Below, in pieces: positions 38,126 to 46,262 of a stretch of 64,000 bases of DNA. The notes beneath the pieces were generated by a model. The model ran no database searches. It was not told where the DNA came from and saw only the letters and a program-made list of their open reading frames with translations. The stretch covers positions 1,364,001 to 1,428,000 of the forward strand of contig NZ_WAGX01000005.1 of the NCBI RefSeq assembly GCF_008830185.1. The letters are read 5' to 3'. Each line of letters starts with the position of its first letter. The stretch's first letter is position 1. Source of the stretch: Candidatus Galacturonatibacter soehngenii (lineage in GTDB: Bacteria > Bacillota > Clostridia > Lachnospirales > Lachnospiraceae). Made by a program: the position numbers and the translations under genes.

Positions 38126-39789
38126 GATAGTGTAAATTTACAGTAGGATTTTAATAGACAGACTTGCCCCTGATGTGTTTCCGATTTTTTGACTGTCCTT
38201 ATTTTATTCTATTTTTCTCTTCTTTACAATCCCCAAATATGATTCTTTAATGCTGCGATTTTCTTTATCTGTGTATAAGGAATACTATAAACGGGTATAT
38301 CTGCAAGGTTTCCCAGTCGTTTTCGATTTGCACGTTCCATCTGAAACATTTGATTACTGTTGTATATTACCTCTTCACAACCCACTGCCTGCGCAAACTC
38401 TTGCTTTTGATATCTCACTAATTCCAATATGTCTGCTTTATTGCTTTTATAAATCCTTAATCTTGACATTTTATCAGCACCAGTTTTGCTCCAGCCCAAT
38501 GGCCTCGAACTCATCCTATCTGCTAATATATGACTGATATGACCTTCCGCGCTGCATTCTACTTCCTTGTTTTTATCTCTTACCCACTGCATGATTCCAG
38601 ACCAGTTTCCTAGAATATATTCTCTGGCTGCCATGACTGTCTTTTGTTTTGAGCCTTTTTCTGTAACATTTAAAATCTTTTCAAAGGTTTTTTCTGCAAG
38701 CCATTTCTTTTCTCCATAGATTGCTTTATAGATTTCTCTTCGTGCATCCTCTACAGAATCTAAAAGATGAGAAGTTGCTCCTATGATATATTTATGCATA
38801 TGAAAACGATCAAGGACAAACTTTGCTTTATGAATCAGTTTCTGACCACTTTTAATCCAAGCAGCTCCATCTCCATTAATATAGATTTTTTCCAGATATT
38901 CTATATCATACGAGTTTTCGATATATTCATACACTTCACCCCAAAGCCTTGTGATTTCAGCACTTCCTTCATAGATTCCTCCAAAATGAGCCTTTCCTAT
39001 TAATTCATTTCGACCATTATCGTTTGTAATACCTTCATAAACATAAACAAGCCTTGGCATAATTGTATTACTTCTTGGTTTCTTTATATCTCCTTTTTTA
39101 TCAAGATACTGCAAGGATACGTGGTCTTCGTCAGCATCAATATATAAATATTTCACTTGTTTTTTCTCTTGTAGTGGCTTTATTTTTGGAAATTCAAGGG
39201 AATGTATTTTGTTCATAACAGTTTCTTTGCTGACTTGCGTTTCACTAATGGATACTCTCTCTCCACCTTTTCGATAGCTGCTGTCTACAGCCTCATTGAG
39301 CATTTGGGCAACTGCATCTTCTGTTAATCTGGTATGGGGATCCAGCTGCATCACTTTATCCAATAGATAGGCATACGTTTTCTCCTTGGGATGATAAAAC
39401 AACGTCTTGTGGTAAGTTACTTCTCCAAGAGAAGTAACTAGTGATGTTTGATCTCTTTTCACAATCTGCCAGCCTCGACGAATGTGTTTATTTCTCCTAA
39501 GCATTTCATCATAGGATTCCCATTCTTCAGCAATCATTGATAGACCAAGATCAACAACACTTTTTGTAACGCCCTGAACCATTTCCGCTATCTTTTTCAT
39601 ATCTGTTGAATAATCTACAAATATATTTTCTAACTTTTTTACCCCTTCTGACTGAAACTGTTGTATACTTTTAATCATAGAAAGCACCTCTTTCTGAATT
39701 AGATTTTTGTTTGGTCACTTAAATCCTAACACAGAATCGTGCTTTCTTTTTATATCTATTTCATTTTCCTACAAAAACTTTACACTAGC
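38126..39789 (-). mobile_element. ISLre2-family insertion sequence (1664 bp)
   Basis: The ends are imperfect inverted repeats: TAGTGTAAATTTACAGTAGGA (38128-38148, quoted as TAGTGTAAA and GTAGGA blocks) against 39767-39787, with 17 of 21 bases matching. Both sides are flanked by the direct repeat ATCAAGATG (38117-38125 and 39790-39798), a 9-base target duplication as known for this family. It carries one intact transposase gene on the minus strand. It sits between cobA and the LanFEG-like genes. Confidence 0.93.
38224..39678 (-). CDS. ISLre2-family transposase (UPF0236)
   Basis: 484 residues from the ATG at 39678, preceded by GAGGTG. It has the family's layout: an N-terminal region with EVTYHKTLFYHPKEK, then the acidic catalytic residues in YLYIDADEDHV, YINGDGAAWIK and ECSAEGHISHILADRMSSRP. 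These are the proposed DDE residues. The frame is complete and lacks stops, so it may be active. It accounts for nearly all of the element. Confidence 0.95.
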   Translation of the reverse strand: MIKSIQQFQSEGVKKLENIFVDYSTDMKKIAEMVQGVTKSVVDLGLSMIAEEWESYDEMLRRNKHIRRGWQIVKRDQTSLVTSLGEVTYHKTLFYHPKEKTYAYLLDKVMQLDPHTRLTEDAVAQMLNEAVDSSYRKGGERVSISETQVSKETVMNKIHSLEFPKIKPLQEKKQVKYLYIDADEDHVSLQYLDKKGDIKKPRSNTIMPRLVYVYEGITNDNGRNELIGKAHFGGIYEGSAEITRLWGEVYEYIENSYDIEYLEKIYINGDGAAWIKSGQKLIHKAKFVLDRFHMHKYIIGATSHLLDSVEDARREIYKAIYGEKKWLAEKTFEKILNVTEKGSKQKTVMAAREYILGNWSGIMQWVRDKNKEVECSAEGHISHILADRMSSRPLGWSKTGADKMSRLRIYKSNKADILELVRYQKQEFAQAVGCEEVIYNSNQMFQMERANRKRLGNLADIPVYSIPYTQIKKIAALKNHIWGL

Positions 39790-39808
39790 ATCAAGATGAG
39801 CTTTTTAC

Positions 39809-40546
39809 CTACCCAGCAAACACATCTTTTCTTTTCATCCAAACATAGGCAAATACAACACATATTCCTACATAAATCATACTATTTTGAAAGTACATTG
39901 GTATACTACACTGGATTGGCCCTCCTGGAGCATTTGCTCTCATACCTAGTCCAAGAAGAGCATATGGATACATAACTCCATAACCTGCTGAAAACGCGGG
40001 TATGCTTCCTATTCCCCCAATCAAAGCAATTCCAACAGGGAGTGCAAAGCTTCGAATGACCAAAGAAATACAAAGTTGTATTGCACATATGACGGTTCCG
40101 CCAAGGACTCCATACAGTAACCATTCAATTAGCTCTTTTGGAATGGATTCTGTTAGACCGCAAAGCTTTCCAGACAAAATAAACAATATACCAATCCATA
40201 TCTGCGTCAACACTACCATTGAGGAAACAATGATTAACTTCGATAGATAACTGTATATTGGGGGAACTGGTAGCGTCATAACACGATACCAGTTATGGTT
40301 TACATGCTCTAAGCGATACAAATAAGAACAATAAACTCCGACGGTAACAGGCAAAAAGAAATAACAACTAAATAATGTGTGCTGTGTCCAAAGACTATAC
40401 CATCCGTCTGTCAAAATATCTTTGTTTTGCAAATAGTTAAAGGTTCCCATAATAGCTGGAATAATTGGAAGCAAAATAAACGCAATCCATACCAAGCTAT
40501 GTCTCAATTTTATTTTTTCTGCTTTAATTGTCTTTATGAATAACAT
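39809..40546 (-). CDS. LanG/CprC-like ABC permease
   Basis: 245 residues with six hydrophobic segments (about 16-38, 57-77, 105-127, 140-162, 166-190 and 219-238). It starts with a cytoplasmic basic stretch (KTIKAEKIKLRHSLVW) typical of the lantibiotic-immunity permeases, and it is the last gene of an ATPase-permease-permease operon. It follows the upstream permease directly (TAA then ATG). Two unlike permeases and one ATPase match LanFEG or the C. difficile CprABC arrangement. Confidence 0.85.
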   Translation of the reverse strand: MLFIKTIKAEKIKLRHSLVWIAFILLPIIPAIMGTFNYLQNKDILTDGWYSLWTQHTLFSCYFFLPVTVGVYCSYLYRLEHVNHNWYRVMTLPVPPIYSYLSKLIIVSSMVVLTQIWIGILFILSGKLCGLTESIPKELIEWLLYGVLGGTVICAIQLCISLVIRSFALPVGIALIGGIGSIPAFSAGYGVMYPYALLGLGMRANAPGGPIQCSIPMYFQNSMIYVGICVVFAYVWMKRKDVFAG

Positions 40547-41296
40547 TTATATTTCCCTCCTTTTTATTAAGACCAGGCTTAATGCATAGACTGCGACAAA
40601 TACAAAAATAACCACGAAAAAGCCAATCCAGTCTGGAGAAGTATAATAATAATTGGTAACACGGGTTTTCTCATTCCAATCCATTCCTACAAGTAAAAGT
40701 ACTCCATAATAACTCCATATCAAAAATCGTTTGATTCCTTCTGGAAAAAACAAAGAAAATAGTCCCATAAAAGAACCTAATAAGCCAATTGTAATTGGTA
40801 TCATTTGATTCTTAAAATGTAGGGAAAGCAGTTGTTGTATCAGCAAAATCGTTACATTGATTAAAACTGTAAAGACAAAATAATACAACATCTTATCCAT
40901 TGGGATACTTCCCACAAACCCTTTTATAGAACCTATGGTTACAATGATAAAAACCTGCAAAATAGTTGCCAAGGTCATAAAAAGGGCTCCACATAAAAAC
41001 TTCGTAAAAAATAATTTTTGCTCTGGTATTACTGTATATAAAAGTTTTAACATTTCTCCTTTATGCTCAACATCGCAAAGTCTAGACGCTACCACAGCCG
41101 CTGTGATTGGCATCATGATTGTATTAAGGACAGGAAACTGATAAAGACAAAACATCCAGCCTTGCACCAAATCATTTGCATCCATTTTTCTAACAGCCCA
41201 TAGTTGCCATAAGCCCTGTACGATAATGATGGAGAATACGATAAGCCATATTTTCTTATAACGAATTTTTAGAAATTCTATTCTAAGAGCTCTCAT
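40547..41296 (-). CDS. LanE/CprB-like ABC permease
   Basis: 249 residues with six membrane segments. It opens with RIEFLKIRYKKIWLIV, then an extracytoplasmic stretch (WAVRKMDANDLVQGWMF) before the second helix. Its start shares one base with the stop of the ATPase gene (TAATG), and its stop abuts the next start, so all three products are made together. With its partner it forms the membrane channel of a transporter that removes peptide antibiotics from the membrane. Confidence 0.85.
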   Translation of the reverse strand: MRALRIEFLKIRYKKIWLIVFSIIIVQGLWQLWAVRKMDANDLVQGWMFCLYQFPVLNTIMMPITAAVVASRLCDVEHKGEMLKLLYTVIPEQKLFFTKFLCGALFMTLATILQVFIIVTIGSIKGFVGSIPMDKMLYYFVFTVLINVTILLIQQLLSLHFKNQMIPITIGLLGSFMGLFSLFFPEGIKRFLIWSYYGVLLLVGMDWNEKTRVTNYYYTSPDWIGFFVVIFVFVAVYALSLVLIKRREI

Positions 41297-42207
41297 TATA
41301 AACTCACCGCCGTTCCTGTAATCTCTAAGAAAATATCCTCTAGATTCTTGCTTCTTTCTTCAATTCGTATGATTTTGGCACCTTTTTCAAGCAATGTTTT
41401 AATCTGCTCAAACAGTGCTTGGTCTGCTATCTTAGGAAGAAGAAGATAGTCTTCTTGTACTTGAAAGGATACTCCTTGTTCTTGTAGCATTTTGGCAACC
41501 ATTTGGTTGTTTAATGTACGTATAGCAATTTTTTGGGTGCTTTGTTTATGAAGCACAGATAGGCTATCTTGGAAAACAAGCTCTCCTTTGCTAATAATAC
41601 CAATGTGGTCTGCCATTTGGTCAATCTCACTTAATAAGTGGCTTGAAACCATAACAGTCATTCCATATTCTTCTGGCAAAGAGCGTATTAATTCTCTTAT
41701 TTCCTGAATACCTGCTGGATCGAGTCCATTTGTAGGTTCATCTAAGACTAAGAGTTTGGGATTACCAAGTAAAGCACCTGCAAGTCCTAGCCTTTGTTTC
41801 ATACCGAGAGAATACTGAGATACTTTTTTATTTTTTTGATTTTCCAAACGAACAATTTTTAATACCCTGTCTATCTCTTTATCTGGTAACCCTTTTAACA
41901 TGCTAATAATCTTTAAATTTTCAGCTCCACTTAAATGCCCATAATAGCTTGGTGACTCAATCAAAGCGCCAACATGTTTTAATATTGGTATTCGATTTTT
42001 TGCATTTACCTCCTTGCCAAATACTTGAATGCTACCTTTGGTTGGCTTAGCAAGTCCAAGTATCATTTTCATAGTTGTGGACTTTCCAGCACCATTTGGG
42101 CCAAGAAAACCATATACTACTTGTTTTGGAATACGAAGATCTAAATCCTTTACTCGCAAAGCAGTCCCATACTGTTTGCAAAGGGAATTGGTTGTTATAA
42201 TATTCAT
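41296..42207 (-). CDS. LanF/CprA-like (BcrA-type) ABC transporter ATPase
   Basis: 303 residues. Walker A is GPNGAGKSTT, the signature is QYSLGMKQRLGLAGALLGNP, Walker B is LLVLDEPTNGLDPAG, and the H-loop is VSSHLLSEID. The C-terminal 80 residues are the usual BcrA/LanF extension. It powers export or expulsion of lantibiotics or bacitracin-like peptides. The upstream region carries direct CCTTA repeats that may bind the divergent response regulator. Confidence 0.92.
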   Translation of the reverse strand: MNIITTNSLCKQYGTALRVKDLDLRIPKQVVYGFLGPNGAGKSTTMKMILGLAKPTKGSIQVFGKEVNAKNRIPILKHVGALIESPSYYGHLSGAENLKIISMLKGLPDKEIDRVLKIVRLENQKNKKVSQYSLGMKQRLGLAGALLGNPKLLVLDEPTNGLDPAGIQEIRELIRSLPEEYGMTVMVSSHLLSEIDQMADHIGIISKGELVFQDSLSVLHKQSTQKIAIRTLNNQMVAKMLQEQGVSFQVQEDYLLLPKIADQALFEQIKTLLEKGAKIIRIEERSKNLEDIFLEITGTAVSL

Positions 42208-42252
42208 AGTGTTGCTCCTTTCTAATAAGCTATCTTTATCTTAACAGCGCCT

Positions 42253-42290
42253 CCTTACACCTACCTGTATGCAACCTTACATTTACCTTA
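42253..42290 (-). promoter_or_regulatory. Direct repeats upstream of the LanFEG-like operon
   Basis: The string CCTTACA occurs at 42253-42259 and 42275-42281, 22 bases apart (two helical turns), and CCTTA recurs at 42286-42290. On the coding strand these read TGTAAGG. They lie between the ATPase start and the divergent regulator, a fitting place for a response-regulator site. This is inference from position and repetition. Confidence 0.4.
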
Positions 42291-42386
42291 AAACATAGAA
42301 CTTAAATATCATTTTTTTATTTTTTAGGATATAATAGGGTAAAATATAGATAAAAAAACAATAGTAAAAGAAAGGAAGGATACGCC

Positions 42387-43118
42387 ATGAATACCATTCA
42401 TGATTGCAAACTCCTAATCATAGATGATGAACCAACTCTTTTAAAAATGGTCATCGATTTATTAAAGCAAAACGGTTTTTATAAAATCTTTTCTGCTTCT
42501 AATTGCAAGGAGGCTCGAACACAATTTTATGCCACAAAGCCAGATGCCATTTTATTAGACGTTTCTCTTCCTGACGGAGATGGCTTTTCTTTGATGCGTG
42601 AATTTCGTTCGCACTCAATTGTTCCAGTCCTCTTTCTTTCTGCCAGAGATGAAGATGAAGATCGTTTACTCGGTCTTGGCCTTGGGGCAGATGATTATAT
42701 TACAAAACCATTTTTACCACGCGAATTGATATTAAGAATTCACGCCGTATTAAATCGCACCTATTTTCCTCTTATTTTAAATCAAGAGGAGAAACCAGTC
42801 TTTACACTAGGGGCCTTAACCATTGACTTTAATAATGCAACGATTACTTCCGAAAAAGGATGCGATACCCTTACCGCAAAGGAATTTGCACTTCTTTGGA
42901 AATTATATGAGAATAAAGAGAAAATTGTATCAGGCGATAGCTTGTGTCAAGCAGCCTGGGGAGATACGCTTTATGGATATGAGAATACACTTATGGTACA
43001 TATTAGAAGATTACGTGAAAAAATTGAACCAGAACCCTCCAATCCCCGCTTTTTACTTACCATTCGTGGAATTGGTTATAAACTAACGGGAGGAGAAACA
43101 CTTGAAAGGTCTAATTAA
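42387..43118 (+). CDS. OmpR-family response regulator of the LanFEG-like operon
   Basis: 243 residues. The receiver domain has LIIDDEPTLL, the phosphoacceptor D in DAILLDVSLPDGDG and K in YITKPFLPREL. The winged-helix DNA-binding domain ends with VHIRRLREKIE and RGIGYKL. AGGAAGG precedes the ATG. It is divergent from the ABC operon and overlaps the kinase gene by 17 bases. By analogy with CprR/SpaR it should activate the transporter genes when peptide antibiotic is sensed. Confidence 0.93.
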   Translation: MNTIHDCKLLIIDDEPTLLKMVIDLLKQNGFYKIFSASNCKEARTQFYATKPDAILLDVSLPDGDGFSLMREFRSHSIVPVLFLSARDEDEDRLLGLGLGADDYITKPFLPRELILRIHAVLNRTYFPLILNQEEKPVFTLGALTIDFNNATITSEKGCDTLTAKEFALLWKLYENKEKIVSGDSLCQAAWGDTLYGYENTLMVHIRRLREKIEPEPSNPRFLLTIRGIGYKLTGGETLERSN

Positions 43119-44478
43119 AATACTAAGTCGTTATGTGATTTCAGCTACCGCAGTAGCAATCTTTTTGCTTGTCATTAATTTTATTTTATTGGTAGCAATT
43201 ACCGTTAAATCAGGAAGTACCACTTTGAAAAAAGAAAGTGTTCAAGAGCTCACAAAAAACTTGATAAAAGTAGATGATGAATATAGATTGCCAGATGATT
43301 TTACAACAACTCTCATACAAAATGACCAATGGGCAATGCTTCTTAATGAGGAGGGCAGTGTTGTTTGGAGCTTAAATCTGCCCTCTGATATTTCGTTACA
43401 ATACTCACTTTCTCAAGTGGCTGGGTTTTCTCGTTGGTATTTAAATGATTATCCCGTTTATGTATGGCAGCATTCAGATGGACTTTTTGTATGGGGGCAT
43501 CCAAGACATAGTGTTTGGAAGTATAGTGTCAGCATACCTCAACAATTTATGAATCGTTCTCCTTTTTATACTATATCGCTTTTTGTAGCAAATGTTATAG
43601 CTGCCCTTGTACTTGCTTTGCTGCTTGGACTTCGCTTATTTCGTTCGTTAAAGCTACTTACGAAAGGAATTTATCAATTAACACAAAAACAACCCGTCAC
43701 TCTTTCGACTCAAGGTTTGCTTGGAGATGTGGCCAAAGTCATTAACCAGACCTCAGAAAAGCTAATCAACCAAGAAGAAGCTCTAAGTAAAAGAGACAGT
43801 GCAAGAACTACTTGGATTGCTGGTATTTCTCATGATATTCGTACTCCACTTTCCATAGCAATGGGCTATTCAAGCCAGTTAGAAAATGACTTAGAGTTAA
43901 CCTTAGCAAAAAGAGAACAGGCAGAAACCATTCGAAAGCAATGTGAACTAATCAAAACACTTGTAAATGATTTAAACCTTGCTTCAAAGCTAGAATATGA
44001 CATGCAGCCTTTTCACTTTGAAGTGATTTTACTTGCACCTTTCTTGCGAAACATTGCCGTAGACTTTTTAAACAGCAAATCAAGTGACCTACACAGCCTT
44101 GATGTATGTATTGATGAAACAGCTCAAAACATCTCTGCAAATGCTGACCGAGTATTGCTTTCTAGAGCTGTTTCTAATTTAATTACAAATAGTGTTCGTC
44201 ACAACAAAGATGGATGCCATATTCGTCTTTCCTTAAAGTGTGATTCCTTTAATTGTAGTATCGAGGTTGCAGATAACGGAATTGGTTTTACAAAGGAAAT
44301 GCTTCACACTCTAAATCACGAAAAAGCCTCTGTAGAACTAAATACACACGGACTCGGATTAACTTTAGTTAGACAAATAATAAAAGCACATAAAGGTTAT
44401 ACAAGATTTCAAAATCAATTGGAGGGAGGATGTATGATCACACTTTGTCTCCCACTTCATGAATCATCACATCTTTAG
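43102..44478 (+). CDS. Sensor histidine kinase paired with the LanFEG-like operon
   Basis: 458 residues from a TTG at 43102 with GGGAGGAG upstream. There are two membrane helices (about 12-33 and 155-178) around an extracytoplasmic sensor of about 120 residues with several Trp residues (GSVVWSLNLP, YVWQHSDGLFVWGHP). The H box is GISHDIRTPLSIAMGYSSQL, the N box SNLITNSVRHN and the G boxes DNGIGF and HGLGLTLV. This size of sensor domain fits the lantibiotic-sensing NisK/CprK-type kinases. It converges with the ABC exporter genes, overlapping by four bases. Confidence 0.92.
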   Translation: MKGLIKILSRYVISATAVAIFLLVINFILLVAITVKSGSTTLKKESVQELTKNLIKVDDEYRLPDDFTTTLIQNDQWAMLLNEEGSVVWSLNLPSDISLQYSLSQVAGFSRWYLNDYPVYVWQHSDGLFVWGHPRHSVWKYSVSIPQQFMNRSPFYTISLFVANVIAALVLALLLGLRLFRSLKLLTKGIYQLTQKQPVTLSTQGLLGDVAKVINQTSEKLINQEEALSKRDSARTTWIAGISHDIRTPLSIAMGYSSQLENDLELTLAKREQAETIRKQCELIKTLVNDLNLASKLEYDMQPFHFEVILLAPFLRNIAVDFLNSKSSDLHSLDVCIDETAQNISANADRVLLSRAVSNLITNSVRHNKDGCHIRLSLKCDSFNCSIEVADNGIGFTKEMLHTLNHEKASVELNTHGLGLTLVRQIIKAHKGYTRFQNQLEGGCMITLCLPLHESSHL

Positions 44479-46262
44479 GAAGCTAAAAAGCTATACTGGG
44501 ACAGGTAAAGGTTGTAATATTCTCCCTTTTTTTCCATTAACTCATCATGGTTCCCCATTTCTTTTATCTGTCCTTGATCAATATAGAGAATACAATCTGC
44601 ATTTTTAATGGTTGATAATCGATGTGCAATGATAAAGGAAGTTCTACCCTTTAGAAGTTTTAAAAGACCTTCCTGTAGCATCATTTCAGTCTCCGTATCA
44701 ATACTAGAAGTGGCTTCATCAAGTATTAATATCTTTGGGTTTGCTAACAAGGCTCTTGCAAAGGAAATCAACTGCCTTTGTCCTTGTGATAACCTGCTTC
44801 CTCTTTCATTTACCTGTGTATCATAGCCTTGTTCCATCTCCATAATAAAATCATGAGCACACACTGTTTTTGCCGCCACGATTACTTCTTCATCACTTGC
44901 TTCTCGATTTCCATATCGAATGTTATCCATAATACTTCCTGAAAAGATAAAACTATCCTGCAACATAACACCCATCTGCTTTCGCAAGGAACGAATGGTA
45001 ACACCATTGATATCAATACCATCTATGGTTATTTCTCCTGAGGAAATGTTGTAGAAACGGCTTAACAAATTGATAATGGTTGTCTTTCCTGCCCCTGTTG
45101 GTCCTACAATGGCATAGGATTCTCCCTTTTTCACTTTAAAGCTTACTTTATCCAAACGCTTTATTCCATCATCATAGGCAAAATCAACTTCCTTAAATTC
45201 CACTTCACCTTGAATCGGAGGCATATCAACAGCATCTTCTCTATCTTTTACTGTTACTGGTTCATCAATCGTTTCAAAAATTCTCTCTAAATACGAAATA
45301 GAGGTCAGTAGTGAATTGTAAAAACTGGCAAGTGTTGTAATAGGATTCCAAAAGCGACTAATATATCCTGTAAAAGCAATTAAGACACCTGCTGTTATAT
45401 TGCCTTCTCCTCCTAACATCCAGTTAATACCAAGTACATATATCATAGAAGTGGTTAATACCGATATGGTATCCACAATTGGTGAAAGCATCATATTATA
45501 ACGCACTGCGTTCATCCAGGCACTTTTGTAATCACTGCTTAATTGATTGAAAATATTTTGATTCGTCTCTTCTCTTACAAAAGACTGTGTAACACGAATT
45601 CCATTTAAACTTTCTGCAATATAAGCGTTTAGATTTGATTGCTTATTGCTTTCAATCTGCCAAGCCCTTCTTTGCTTTTTCTTCACAGTCCAGATAAGAA
45701 CTGCTAGGATTGGAATTCCGCACATACATACTAGCGCAAGCTTTACATTTATGGTTAGCATAAACACTATGATAAACAACAAGCTACATAAATCAGTAAT
45801 CGTGTTTACAATTCCATTTGACAGCAAATCACTTAGGTTGTTTACATAATTTACTACACGTACTTGTATCTTTCCATGAGGTCTATCATCATAATAAGAA
45901 AATGGAAGCTCTTGAAGATGAACAAACAAATCTCTTCTTAACGCATGAATTACATTTTGACCCACACGGTTTGTTAAAATAATCTTTACTTTAAGACTCA
46001 CGCAAATAAATATGGCAATTACCATAGTCAAAAGACTTAGGAAAACAATTCCCGTTATATTTTTATTAGGAATATAATCATCCATAATTGTCATAAAAAA
46101 TCTTGGAGTTAACATAGAAAGAGCACTTGATACCAACATAATAACAATTGCTTTTATCATGTCTTTTTTATATGGTCCTACATATTTGGCAAGTCTTTTT
46201 AGCTGGCCAAAATCAAATCCAGCTTCTAAGGTTTCATCAATATCATATTTATTTCTAGCCAT
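44475..46262 (-). CDS. Heterodimeric ABC exporter, canonical-site half
   Basis: 595 residues from the ATG at 46262 (AGGAGG upstream); a reading from 46310 overlaps the partner by 56 bases and lacks support. There are six membrane helices (about 20-320). The nucleotide domain has GPTGAGKTTI, the signature LSQGQRQLISFARALL, Walker B LILDEATSSIDTETE with the catalytic Glu, and the H-loop IIAHRLST. Its partner has Asp at that Glu, so the pair resembles BmrCD or TM287/288, with one degenerate site. The AraC regulator upstream is divergent. Confidence 0.93.
   Translation of the reverse strand: MARNKYDIDETLEAGFDFGQLKRLAKYVGPYKKDMIKAIVIMLVSSALSMLTPRFFMTIMDDYIPNKNITGIVFLSLLTMVIAIFICVSLKVKIILTNRVGQNVIHALRRDLFVHLQELPFSYYDDRPHGKIQVRVVNYVNNLSDLLSNGIVNTITDLCSLLFIIVFMLTINVKLALVCMCGIPILAVLIWTVKKKQRRAWQIESNKQSNLNAYIAESLNGIRVTQSFVREETNQNIFNQLSSDYKSAWMNAVRYNMMLSPIVDTISVLTTSMIYVLGINWMLGGEGNITAGVLIAFTGYISRFWNPITTLASFYNSLLTSISYLERIFETIDEPVTVKDREDAVDMPPIQGEVEFKEVDFAYDDGIKRLDKVSFKVKKGESYAIVGPTGAGKTTIINLLSRFYNISSGEITIDGIDINGVTIRSLRKQMGVMLQDSFIFSGSIMDNIRYGNREASDEEVIVAAKTVCAHDFIMEMEQGYDTQVNERGSRLSQGQRQLISFARALLANPKILILDEATSSIDTETEMMLQEGLLKLLKGRTSFIIAHRLSTIKNADCILYIDQGQIKEMGNHDELMEKKGEYYNLYLSQYSFLAS

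Noticed and set aside
39809-44478. Lantibiotic biosynthesis cluster
   Set aside because: Only the immunity-type transporter and its two-component system are present; no precursor peptide, LanM/LanB/LanC or protease gene was seen.
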